A DNA stretch of 64,000 bases. It comes from Quadrisphaera setariae. Lineage in GTDB: Bacteria; Actinomycetota; Actinomycetes; Actinomycetales; Quadrisphaeraceae. The notes beneath the pieces are model-generated. The model was not told the DNA's origin, did not search any database, and saw nothing but the letters and a program-made list of their open reading frames with translations. The DNA lies in contig NZ_VKAC01000004.1 of NCBI RefSeq assembly GCF_008041935.1, positions 124,001 to 188,000 of the forward strand, written 5' to 3'. Both the position numbers and the translations under genes were made by a program. This document shows, piece after piece, positions 14,928-22,654 of the stretch (positions are counted from its first letter, which is position 1; every line of letters begins with the position of its first letter).

Positions 14928-16508
14928 GTGAGCGACGCGACGCGTGAGGGCTCCGGGGGGCACCTGCCCACCAGCGCTGCCTCGAGCCTCCCGTCGGCCG
15001 TCCACCCAGAGCACCACCCGGATCTTCCGGGTCTCCCAGGTCCGACCCAGGCGGCGCACCCGCGGCACCCAGCAGGTCGGCCGAGCGTTGCGGCCGTGAG
15101 CCTCGTGGACGGCAGCCCGGTAGACCTCGGCCAGGGCGGCCACCCCGATCGACCGGGCCGTCCTGGCACGCCTGGTCTCTCAGGCCTCCCGGACCTCTCA
15201 GGCCCGGGAGGTCGAGGGGGCTCCAGCGGCCGGGCGCAGCAGGTTCAGCACGGGCCGGCGCAGACCCGCGGGCCTGGTGGGGACCCAGCACCTGAGGGGG
15301 CGCCGTCAGCCACGGTGCTCGACGTCGTCGTCCCGGTCTACAACGAGCAGGACGACCTGCCGGGCTGCGTGCGGGCCCTGCACGCCCACCTGCTCGCCCA
15401 CCTGCCGTACTCCTTCTGCATCACGGTGGTGGACAACGCCAGCACCGACGCCACGCTGGCCACCGCCACCGACCTGGCGGGCGAGCTGGACCGCCCCGGC
15501 GCAGGGGTCTCGGTGGTGCACCTGGACCGCAAGGGCCGCGGCGGCGCGCTGCGCGCGGCGTGGTCGGGCTCGGCCGCGCAGGTGGTGGCCTACATGGACG
15601 TGGACCTGTCCACCGACCTCGCCGCGCTGCTGCCGCTGGTGGCACCGCTGGTCTCGGGACACTCCGACCTGGCCATCGGCACCCGGCTGCACCGGGCCTC
15701 CCGGGTGGTGCGCGGCCCCAAGCGCGAAGCGGTCTCGCGCTGCTACAACGTGCTGCTGCGCTCCACCCTGCGGGTGCGCTTCTCGGACGCCCAGTGCGGC
15801 TTCAAGGCGATGCGCAAGGACGTCGCCGACGCGCTGCTGCCGCTGGTGGTCGACGACGGCTGGTTCTTCGACACCGAGCTGCTGGTGCTGGCCGAGCGCG
15901 CGGGCCTGCGCATCCACGAGGTCCCGGTGGACTGGGTGGACGACCCCGACTCCCGCGTGGACATCCTCGCCACCGCCGCCGCCGACCTGCGCGGCCTGGC
16001 CCGCCTGGGCGCCTCCCTGGCCCGGCGCGAGCTGCCGCTGGCCGACGTGCACGCCGCCCTGGTGACGCGCCCCTCCCCCACCACCCCCACCGGGCTGCTG
16101 TCCCAGGTGCTGCGGTTCGCCGTCGTCGGGGTGGCCTGCACCCTCGCCTACGCGCTGCTGTACCTGCTGCTGCGGCCGGCGCTGGGCCCGCAGGGTGCCA
16201 ACCTCGCCTCGCTGCTGCTGACCGCGGTGGCCAACACCGCCGCCAACCGCGCCTTCACCTTCGGGGTGCGCGGACGCGCCCACGTCGGACGCCACCAGGC
16301 GCAGGGCCTGGTCGTGTTCGGCATCTGCTGGGCGCTGACCTCGGGGTCCCTGGTGCTGCTGGACGCCGTCGCCCCGGGCGCCTCCCACGTGGTGGAGGTC
16401 GTCGCCCTGACCGCCGCCAACCTCGCCGGCACCGTGCTGCGCTTCCTGCTGCTGCGGGTGTGGGTCTTCCGGCGCCAGCGGGTGCCCAGCGCGGACTGGA
16501 ACGGCTGA
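14928..16508 (+). CDS. GT2 glycosyltransferase fused to a GtrA-like membrane domain
   Basis: 526 aa from the GTG at 14928, 3 nt after the recombinase-like stop. The catalytic domain starts near residue 130 (LDVVVPVYNEQDDLPGCV) with VVDNASTDAT, the metal motif YMDVDLSTDL, the DAQCGFKAMRKD block and WFFDTELLVLAERAGLRIHEVPVDW. This is the DPG/polyprenyl-phosphate sugar transferase branch. After about residue 385 come four hydrophobic segments of the GtrA type (LRFAVVGVACTLAY, NTAANRAFTFG), often linked with flipping or anchoring of lipid-linked sugars. The first ~125 residues are Pro/Gly/Ser-rich with weaker codon bias. A GTG at 15315 is the alternative start. Confidence 0.82.
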   Translation: MSDATREGSGGHLPTSAASSLPSAVHPEHHPDLPGLPGPTQAAHPRHPAGRPSVAAVSLVDGSPVDLGQGGHPDRPGRPGTPGLSGLPDLSGPGGRGGSSGRAQQVQHGPAQTRGPGGDPAPEGAPSATVLDVVVPVYNEQDDLPGCVRALHAHLLAHLPYSFCITVVDNASTDATLATATDLAGELDRPGAGVSVVHLDRKGRGGALRAAWSGSAAQVVAYMDVDLSTDLAALLPLVAPLVSGHSDLAIGTRLHRASRVVRGPKREAVSRCYNVLLRSTLRVRFSDAQCGFKAMRKDVADALLPLVVDDGWFFDTELLVLAERAGLRIHEVPVDWVDDPDSRVDILATAAADLRGLARLGASLARRELPLADVHAALVTRPSPTTPTGLLSQVLRFAVVGVACTLAYALLYLLLRPALGPQGANLASLLLTAVANTAANRAFTFGVRGRAHVGRHQAQGLVVFGICWALTSGSLVLLDAVAPGASHVVEVVALTAANLAGTVLRFLLLRVWVFRRQRVPSADWNG

Positions 16509-16560
16509 ACCCTCCCCTTCCTCCACGCCCGGACGCTTCCCGCCTCCTCGGGCGGCTCCT

Positions 16561-16601
16561 CTCGCCGTCGGGGCCGGCCGGCGGCCGGCCCCGACGGCGA
16601 G
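16561..16601. terminator. Strong bidirectional hairpin
   Basis: CTCGCCGTCGGGGCCGGCC (16561-16579) and its exact complement (16583-16601) form a 19-bp stem with a GGC loop. It separates the convergent glycosyltransferase and pyruvyl-transferase genes. Confidence 0.8.
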
Positions 16602-16619
16602 GTGCAAGATCACCACACT

Positions 16620-16634
16620 TGGTTCTGTTATCAG
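16620..16634 (-). repeat. Terminus motif copy e (CTGATAACAGAACCA)
   Basis: Outermost right copy, on the minus strand, identical over 15 nt to copy b. It lies between convergent genes just beyond the terminator, where a promoter role is unlikely. Confidence 0.75.
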
Positions 16635-16673
16635 GACTTCGAGGGTGCCGAGACCGGGCCGCAGCCCGACCGG

Positions 16674-17699
16674 TCAGGCCAGGACAGCGCTGACCAGGGC
16701 CTGCAGCTGCTCCCGGCCCGCCGCGGGGGCCTCCGCCGCCGCCCTGCGGGCGGCGGCGCGTCCCTGCTCCCCCGTGGCCCAGGCCAGCCGCGCGTGCAGG
16801 CCCCCCAGGGGGCCCGGGCCACCGCCGAGCAGCTCCTCGGCGCTCAGGAGAGCCGGCCACCCCCACGCCGCGGCCTGGGCGGTGACCTTCCCGCCTCCGG
16901 CCACCGGGTCCACGGCCACAGCGGGCACTCCCGCCGCCAGGGCGAGCACCAGGCCGTGCAGGCGCATCGTCACCACCGCGTCGCAGCGGCGCAGCAGCGC
17001 CAGCACCTCCGCGGGCGTGCTGGGATCGCGCCACCCGCGCGGGTCCAGGCGGGTGTCCAGCGCCAGGCGGGCGTGGGGCGAGGCGTTCAGCTGCTCCCCC
17101 AGCGCCTGCGTGACCTCGTCGTGGCGGCGACGAGCGCCGTACTCGGCCTGCCCCGGGGCCAGGTACACCCCGACCACGCCCGCCTCAGGACCACCAGGCG
17201 ACGACGGCGAGGCGGTGGGCTTCGGGCCGGTGGACGACGACGAGGAGGAGGTGCCCGCGACGACCGGCAGATCGCGGGCCAGCGCCGCGGCCGGACCGGC
17301 GGCGAGGTCGCGCACGGCGGGGCGCCCGGGGGCGTCGCGGGCGAGGACGAGGTCGAAGGCGCACGGGCCTTCGTCGTCGTCGTCGACCACCGAGACCCCG
17401 ACGGCGCTGCGGCGCAGCCCGGAGAACCTCGCCGCCACCTCGGCGACGGCGCGTCCGTGCAGCGGGCCACAGGCCCAGACCAGGTCGGTGTAGTCCGCCG
17501 GGTCCGCCGCGGACAGCTCCACTCCCCCGGCGCCGGGGGCGGCGGCCATCACCGGGCTCCAGGCGAGGTCGACGCCCACGCCGGCCTCGAGCAGGGCCGC
17601 CTCGACGGCGCGCATCGACAGGACGTCCCCGGCGGTGGCCTCCCCGTGCACGACGCTGGACCAGCCGACCACCAGGGCCCGCCGGTGCCGCCTGCTCAC
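16674..17699 (-). CDS. Polysaccharide pyruvyl transferase family protein
   Basis: 341 aa. The fold and the late motif CDAVVTMRLHGLVLALAAGVPAV are typical of the CsaB/polysaccharide pyruvyl transferase family (PF04230), which adds ketal-pyruvate to surface glycans. Early blocks VVGWSSVVHGEATAGDVLS and YTDLVWACGPLHG fit. A Ser-run linker (TSSSSSST) splits the two halves. It starts at 17699, overlapping the upstream membrane gene by 4 nt, and is the last gene of a three-gene minus-strand unit. The pairing with the nearby GT2-GtrA gene suggests a role in cell-wall glycan decoration (inference). Confidence 0.82.
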   Translation of the reverse strand: MSRRHRRALVVGWSSVVHGEATAGDVLSMRAVEAALLEAGVGVDLAWSPVMAAAPGAGGVELSAADPADYTDLVWACGPLHGRAVAEVAARFSGLRRSAVGVSVVDDDDEGPCAFDLVLARDAPGRPAVRDLAAGPAAALARDLPVVAGTSSSSSSTGPKPTASPSSPGGPEAGVVGVYLAPGQAEYGARRRHDEVTQALGEQLNASPHARLALDTRLDPRGWRDPSTPAEVLALLRRCDAVVTMRLHGLVLALAAGVPAVAVDPVAGGGKVTAQAAAWGWPALLSAEELLGGGPGPLGGLHARLAWATGEQGRAAARRAAAEAPAAGREQLQALVSAVLA

Positions 17700-18139
17700 C
17701 GGGTCGGGCGGGTCGGGCGGGTGCGCCGCAGCCAGGCCAGGCCCAGCAGCGGCAGCACCAGCGGCACCCAGCCGTAGTCGCGGCCGAACTCCCCCCAGAC
17801 GGTGCCGTCGGGGAAGTCGGCGGCGTCGAGGACCGTCAGGGTGCCCACGGTGAGCACCCCGACCAGCTCCACCAGGACCGCGACCAGCGCGACGCGCCAG
17901 GCGCGCGGTGTGGCGCGCACGAGGGCGGCCGTGGCCGCCACGTAGACGAGCCCGGCGAACAGGCTGAGCAGGTAGGCCAGCGGCGCCTCGGAGAACTGGA
18001 AGAGCACCTGGTAGGTGCCGCGCACGGTGGCCGACAGGCCCAGGACGGCGTAGACGGCCACGAGCACCCGCCCCGGGCCGTGGCGCATGGCGCCGCCGGC
18101 GCTGGGACGGGTGCCCTTGGCGGTGGGACTGCTAGGCAC
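17696..18139 (-). CDS. Predicted four-helix membrane protein
   Basis: 147 aa. After a basic N-terminus there are four hydrophobic stretches (VLVAVYAVLGLSATV, LAYLLSLFAGLVYVAATAALV, VALVAVLVELVGVLTVGTLTVL and WVPLVLPLLGLAWL), then a Thr/Arg/Pro tail. I do not recognise a named family with certainty; it resembles uncharacterised actinobacterial integral membrane proteins. The GTG start overlaps the upstream gene's stop by 8 nt, and the stop overlaps the pyruvyl-transferase start, so it belongs to this operon. Confidence 0.75.
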   Translation of the reverse strand: MPSSPTAKGTRPSAGGAMRHGPGRVLVAVYAVLGLSATVRGTYQVLFQFSEAPLAYLLSLFAGLVYVAATAALVRATPRAWRVALVAVLVELVGVLTVGTLTVLDAADFPDGTVWGEFGRDYGWVPLVLPLLGLAWLRRTRPTRPTR

Positions 18140-18494
18140 CGGTGCTCCAGACCTGCTCGAGGCGGACGACGAGGATGGCGGTGGTCAAGGCGGCGACGAG
18201 CAGGACGCCGGTGCCCCAGCGCGACTTCTCCCCCAGCGCCCAGAACGCACCGACCGGCGGCACGAGCACCGTGGTGACCAGGTAGCTGCCGAAGACGACG
18301 CCGTCGACGCTGCGGTCGGTGAGGGCCAGCGCGACGAAGCCCACCACGGCCTGCACCAGCAGCGCCGTCTCCAGGACGGCGACGGCGATGAGCAGGCGGT
18401 CGTCCAGGCGGCGACCGCGGACCGTCACCACGGCGGCCAGAGCGGCCACGGCGAGGGCGAGGACGCCGCAGGCCCAGGCGAGCACCGGGGTCAC
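18132..18494 (-). CDS. Small four-helix membrane protein
   Basis: 120 aa. The GTG at 18494 is well supported by AGGAGG 8 nt upstream. Four hydrophobic segments: VLAWACGVLALAVAALAAVV, LLIAVAVLETALLVQAVVGFVALAL, VVFGSYLVTTVLVPPVGAFWAL and GVLLVAALTTAILVV. No catalytic motif. First gene of the unit with the second membrane protein and the pyruvyl transferase. Its function is unknown; the context suggests a membrane partner in envelope assembly. Confidence 0.8.
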   Translation of the reverse strand: MTPVLAWACGVLALAVAALAAVVTVRGRRLDDRLLIAVAVLETALLVQAVVGFVALALTDRSVDGVVFGSYLVTTVLVPPVGAFWALGEKSRWGTGVLLVAALTTAILVVRLEQVWSTGA

Positions 18495-18638
18495 GGCGGG
18501 GATCCTCCTGGACGGGCGGTGTGCTGACGGGGAGCTGTGAGCTGGCAGAGCCAGGCGCGCGGAGGCGCCACAGCGCCTGGAGCATCGTAGGTGGGAGGCC
18601 CCCGCGCGCGGGCGCGGGCCGGCTGGCAGCCTGGCGCC

Positions 18639-19295
18639 GTGAGCTCGAAGGGTCGTCTGCTGCTGCTGCGTCACGGTGCCACCGAGTGGTCGAGCTCGGG
18701 GCGGCACACCGGGAGCACGGACGTGCCGCTGACCGATCAGGGCGAGCAGCAGGCCCGCGCCGCCGCCGCGGTGCTGGGCCGCGTGCTGAGGGCCGAGCCG
18801 GTGCTGGTGGCCACCAGTCCCCGCCAGCGGGCGCGTGAGACGGCCCGGCTGGCGGGCCTGGGCGTCCCGGTGGGCGACGGCGGGCTGGGCGGGGGCGAGG
18901 CCGTCGTCTGGGAGGACCTGGCGGAGTGGGACTACGGCGCCTACGAGGGGCTGACCACGCCGCAGATCCGCGAGCAGCGCGGCGACGACTGGCGGGTCTT
19001 CCGCGACGGCGTGGCCCCCGGCGGCCCCGGCCAGCCGCCCGGTGAGCAGCTGGACCAGGTGGCCGCGCGCTGCGCGCGGGTGCTGGAGCGGGTGCGCGGC
19101 GACCTGAGCGGCGGCGACGTGGTGCTGGTGGCCCACGGGCACGTCCTGCGGGTGCTCGCGGCGGTGTGGCTGGAGGCCGACCCCGCCGCCGGTGCGCAGC
19201 TGCTGCTGGACACCGCAGCGGTGTGCGTGCTGGACACCGAGCACGGCGTGCCCGGGGTGAGGCGCTGGAACCTCACCCCGGACCTGCTCGCCTGA
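18639..19295 (+). CDS. Histidine phosphatase family protein
   Basis: About 218 aa, phosphoglycerate-mutase-like fold. The phospho-acceptor motif LLRHGATEWSSSGRHTG is at the N-terminus. It is followed by TSPRQRARETA, the acid/base region EWDYGAYEGLTTPQIRE and the second histidine in VLVAHGHVLRVLA. Length and motifs fit a small broad-range acid phosphatase rather than a glycolytic mutase. The start at the GTG at 18639 gives a standard N-terminus; CAGCCT 6 nt upstream suggests a leaderless mRNA. It is convergent with the siderophore ABC operon. Confidence 0.88.
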   Translation: MSSKGRLLLLRHGATEWSSSGRHTGSTDVPLTDQGEQQARAAAAVLGRVLRAEPVLVATSPRQRARETARLAGLGVPVGDGGLGGGEAVVWEDLAEWDYGAYEGLTTPQIREQRGDDWRVFRDGVAPGGPGQPPGEQLDQVAARCARVLERVRGDLSGGDVVLVAHGHVLRVLAAVWLEADPAAGAQLLLDTAAVCVLDTEHGVPGVRRWNLTPDLLA

Positions 19296-19311
19296 GCCCT
19301 CCCGACGCCGG

Positions 19312-20400
19312 TCAGGCGGTGACCTTCCGCGCCTTCTCCAGGTCGTCGGCGAGAGCGTTGATCACGCGGGCCTGCTGCACGTAGTCCATGGAGCCGAAGT
19401 ACCAGGGGTAGAGCTGGTCGGCCTGCGCGGCCGGGGTGGGGGCGAAGGTGGGCTGGGCCTTGAGCCCCGCGGCGTCCAGGGCGTCGATGGGGCTGTAGAG
19501 GACCACGTCGGGGGTGTACTTGCTGGCGTTCTCCCAGGAGGCCGTCTCCCAGTAGTAGTCGCTGGTGGTCAGCGGGAGGAACGTCACGCCCAGCGACTCG
19601 TAGAAGGCCAGGCCGGGGTCGTCGGAGGCCTTCGCCCAGTACATGCCGTCCGTGGGAGTGGCGTACAGCGCTCCCACGACGAGCCCCTTGGAGGCTGTGG
19701 CGCGCACCCGGTCGCAGGCTGCCTCCCAGTCGGCCTTGGCCTTCTCGACCTCGGCGGAGCCGGGGTCGGCGCCCAGGGACGCGGCGAGCTCGCCGTTGCG
19801 GGCCACGACCTGGTCGGCGGTGCCCTTCTGGGCGATCGCGACGATGGGAGCGATCTTCGCCGCGCTGTCCTGCTGGGCCTGGTCGGCGAAGGAGAACAGC
19901 TGCTCGCCCAGCTTCCCGGAGGAGTCGCTGGGGTAGCCGGTCACCACGAGCAGCTCGGGGCCCAGGGCGGCGAGCGCCTCGAGGTCGATCTCGCCGTAGG
20001 TGGTGCCGAGCACGGTCACCTCCGAGGTGTCGCGGTCGGCGAAGTTCGCGTCCTGGTCGAGCTTGTAGCGGTGCCAGATGCCCGCGGGCACGATGCCGAA
20101 GCCCCACAGGGCGCTCATGGCGTCGGCGTAGCCGGCGATGCGGGTGGGGACGGCGTCCAGGGTGGTGGTCTGGCCGCGGTCGTCGGTGAAGGACCACGGT
20201 CCCGACGGCGCCGCCGAGGCCCCGTCCGAGCCCGCGGAGGCGCCCGCGCCGGGACCGGTCGAGCTCGAGCCGCACGCGGCCAGCAGGGCCGCCAGGCCAC
20301 CGGCGCCGGCCGCGAGGACGGCGCGGCGGGAGGTGCCGACGCCTTCGGCCGGCAGGTGCGCGCCGAGCAGCGAGGCGAGGTGAGGGGTCGGGCGGGTCAT
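19312..20400 (-). CDS. Siderophore/iron ABC transporter substrate-binding lipoprotein
   Basis: 362 aa. A twin-arginine-like signal (SRRAVLAAGAGG) ends in the lipobox LAAC (Cys about residue 43), so it is probably a Tat-exported lipoprotein. The body is a class III periplasmic binding protein of the FepB/FhuD type (SFTDDRGQTTTLDAVPTRIAG, LEALAALGPELLVVTGYP, PDVVLYSPIDALD). It captures ferric siderophore outside the cell and delivers it to the permeases. It is the last gene of the operon, overlapping the ATPase gene by ATGA. Confidence 0.88.
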   Translation of the reverse strand: MTRPTPHLASLLGAHLPAEGVGTSRRAVLAAGAGGLAALLAACGSSSTGPGAGASAGSDGASAAPSGPWSFTDDRGQTTTLDAVPTRIAGYADAMSALWGFGIVPAGIWHRYKLDQDANFADRDTSEVTVLGTTYGEIDLEALAALGPELLVVTGYPSDSSGKLGEQLFSFADQAQQDSAAKIAPIVAIAQKGTADQVVARNGELAASLGADPGSAEVEKAKADWEAACDRVRATASKGLVVGALYATPTDGMYWAKASDDPGLAFYESLGVTFLPLTTSDYYWETASWENASKYTPDVVLYSPIDALDAAGLKAQPTFAPTPAAQADQLYPWYFGSMDYVQQARVINALADDLEKARKVTA

Positions 20401-21473
20401 CGAGGAGCTCCAGAGGTCACGGGGGTTGACGGGTGGGAGTGCTGAGGCCCGGTGGGCGGCGCGGTGGACGACGCGGTGGACGGCGCGGGTCGGGTCTCCT
20501 GGACCACGGACAGCACAGGCCCCTGGCCGGGCTCGCCGGGCTGGCTGGGCTGGCTGGGCTGCTCGTCGTCGTGCGCCTGCGGGGCCGCGGTGGCGTGGCG
20601 TCCGGCGAGGGGGACGATGAGCGGCCCCCCGGCGACGGGGTCCTCCAGCACGCGGGCCCGCACGGAGAAGACCTGCTCGAGGAGCTCCTCGGTGAAGACC
20701 TCGGCCGGGGTGCCCGCGGCCACGACGGCGCCCTCCTTCACCGCGACCACGTGGTCGGCGTAGCGGGCGGTGAGGTTGAGGTCGTGGAGGACGGCGACGG
20801 CGGTCCGCCCGCCAGAGCCCTCGGCCCCTTCGCCACCCTCGGCGCCGCCGGCACCGGAGGGGTGGACCAGCTCGTGGACGAGGTCGAGGACCTCCAGCTG
20901 GTGGTTGAGGTCGAGGTAGGTGGTGGGCTCGTCGAGCAGCAGCAGGTCGGTCTCCTGCGCCAGCGCCAGCGCGATCCAGGCGCGCTGGCGCTGGCCGCCG
21001 GACAGCTCGTCGACCACCCGGTCGGCCAGGTCGAGCATGCCCACGCGGCCCAGGGCGCGGGCCACGGCGTCCTCGTCGGCGGCCGAGGCGGTGGAGAACC
21101 AGCGCTGGTGGGGGTGGCGGCCGCGGGCCACCAGGTCGCGCACGGTGAGGCCCTCGGGGGCGGTCGGGCTCTGCGGCAGCAGGGCCAGCTGCTGGGCGAC
21201 GGCCCGGGTGGGCATCGAGTCGATGGCGCGCCCGTCGAGCAGCACGCGGCCGGCGGTGGGGCGCATCAGGCGGCCCAGCGCCCGCAGGACCGTGGACTTG
21301 CCGCAGCCGTTGGGGCCGACGACGACGGTCAGCGCTCCGTCGGGGACGGCGAGGTCCAGGCCACCGCCACCGCCGACGACGACGCGCTCGCCGTAGGCCA
21401 GGCGGATCCGCTCCGCGCGCAGGCGGCTGGTCGGGCCGGGGGTGCTCCCGGGGCTGGTGGAGGCGGTCATCAC
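20397..21473 (-). CDS. Siderophore ABC transporter ATP-binding protein
   Basis: 358 aa FepC-type ATPase. Walker A is VVGPNGCGKSTVLRALGRL, the Q-loop LALLPQSPTAPEGL, the signature LSGGQRQRAWIALAL, Walker B LLLLDEPTTYLDL and the switch histidine VLHDLNLTARYADHVV. A Gly/Glu-rich insert lies before the switch region, and a ~70-residue Pro/Ser/Gln tail follows the domain, longer than usual. It powers uptake through the two permeases encoded upstream. It is coupled on both sides by 4-nt overlaps. Confidence 0.92.
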   Translation of the reverse strand: MMTASTSPGSTPGPTSRLRAERIRLAYGERVVVGGGGGLDLAVPDGALTVVVGPNGCGKSTVLRALGRLMRPTAGRVLLDGRAIDSMPTRAVAQQLALLPQSPTAPEGLTVRDLVARGRHPHQRWFSTASAADEDAVARALGRVGMLDLADRVVDELSGGQRQRAWIALALAQETDLLLLDEPTTYLDLNHQLEVLDLVHELVHPSGAGGAEGGEGAEGSGGRTAVAVLHDLNLTARYADHVVAVKEGAVVAAGTPAEVFTEELLEQVFSVRARVLEDPVAGGPLIVPLAGRHATAAPQAHDDEQPSQPSQPGEPGQGPVLSVVQETRPAPSTASSTAPPTGPQHSHPSTPVTSGAPR

Positions 21474-22654
21474 ACGGTCCTCTCTCGGGCTCGTCGCACG
21501 AGCAGCCAGATCAGGTAGGGGGCGCCGACGATCGAGGTGATGACCCCGACGGGGACCTCGCCCGGCAGGGTGAAGAGCAGCTCGATCCCGAGGCTGGTGC
21601 GCCCGATGCAGTCACCGAGCACCACGAGCACGGCTCCCAGGACGGCGCTGGCCAGCACCGGCGGGCGTCCGCGGGCGGCTGGTCCGGCCAGGCGCAGCGC
21701 CACCTGCGGCACGAGCAGCGCCACGAACCCGACGGGTCCGCAGGCCACGACGGCGGCGGCTGCGGCGGCCACGGAGACCAGCAGCACCGCCAGCTGGCTG
21801 CGCTGCAGCGGCACGCCGAGGGCGCGGGCGGAGTCGTCACCGAGCACGAGGGCGTCGAGGCGGTGGCCGAGGACGAGCGCCACGGGCAGCAGGACCGCGA
21901 GGGCGACGCCCGCCTGGGCGACCTGCTCGTAGCCGCGCCCGGACAGCGAGCCGGACAGGTAGCGCACGGCCTCAGCGGCCCACTCCAGGCGAGCGCCGAT
22001 GAGCATCCAGGAGACCAGCCCCTGCAGCGCGGCGGCCACACCGATGCCGATGAGCACCAGCCGTGTGCCCTGCACGCCGTGGCGCCAGGCCAGCAGGTAG
22101 ATGAGCACCGCGGTGCCCAGGGCCCCGGCCCCGGCGGCCGCGGGCACCCCGACGGCCTGGAGCGGGCCGGCCGCGGCCGGCAGCGCGGTGGCGGCGAGGA
22201 TCACCGCCAGGGCTCCGACGGCGGCGCCGCGGTCGACGCCGAGGATGTCGGGACTGGCCAGGGGGTTGCGGGCGAAGGCCTGCAGCAGGGCTCCGGACAG
22301 GCCCAGCAGGGCGCCGACCCCGACGGCGGTGGCCGTGCGCGGCAGGCGCAGCTCGGTGACGATGAAGCGCGCCCCGCCCTGGCCGCCGCCGCTCAGGACG
22401 CCGAGCACGTCTCCCAGGCCCAGCTGGCCCGAGCCGCGGGACAGGTCGACGGCCACGACGAGCAGCAGGACGAGCAGGGAGGCGACGACCAGCGCCACCG
22501 AGCGCAGCCGCAGCCGCACCGAGACCGGCCCGGCGCGCAGCACGCGGGTGCCGGGGGCGGGCGGCAGCGGCCGCGGCAGTGGACGTGCGGCAGCGGCGGC
22601 GCTCACCGAGCCGCCCACCATGCCGTTCACAGGGCTGTTCACAGGGTTGTTCAC
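21470..22654 (-). CDS. FecCD-family siderophore ABC permease (second)
   Basis: 394 aa, about ten membrane helices. Typical FecCD blocks are visible: LRLPRTATAVGVGALLGLSG, FARNPLASPDILGVDRGA, GDDSARALGVPL, CGPVGFVALLVPQ and the coupling region LFTLPGEVPVGVITSIVGAP near the end. It forms the channel with the partner permease. The 5' end contains a short repeated Asn-Ser-Pro-Val stretch (direct repeats near 22625-22655). It overlaps both neighbours by 4 nt. Confidence 0.9.
   Translation of the reverse strand: MNNPVNSPVNGMVGGSVSAAAAARPLPRPLPPAPGTRVLRAGPVSVRLRLRSVALVVASLLVLLLVVAVDLSRGSGQLGLGDVLGVLSGGGQGGARFIVTELRLPRTATAVGVGALLGLSGALLQAFARNPLASPDILGVDRGAAVGALAVILAATALPAAAGPLQAVGVPAAAGAGALGTAVLIYLLAWRHGVQGTRLVLIGIGVAAALQGLVSWMLIGARLEWAAEAVRYLSGSLSGRGYEQVAQAGVALAVLLPVALVLGHRLDALVLGDDSARALGVPLQRSQLAVLLVSVAAAAAAVVACGPVGFVALLVPQVALRLAGPAARGRPPVLASAVLGAVLVVLGDCIGRTSLGIELLFTLPGEVPVGVITSIVGAPYLIWLLVRRARERTV

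Noticed and set aside
12131-16634. Motif copies b and e as terminal inverted repeats of a transposon
   Set aside because: There is no transposase between them, no target-site duplication next to the repeats that I can see, and three more copies (a, c, d) do not fit. Kept only as an alternative explanation.
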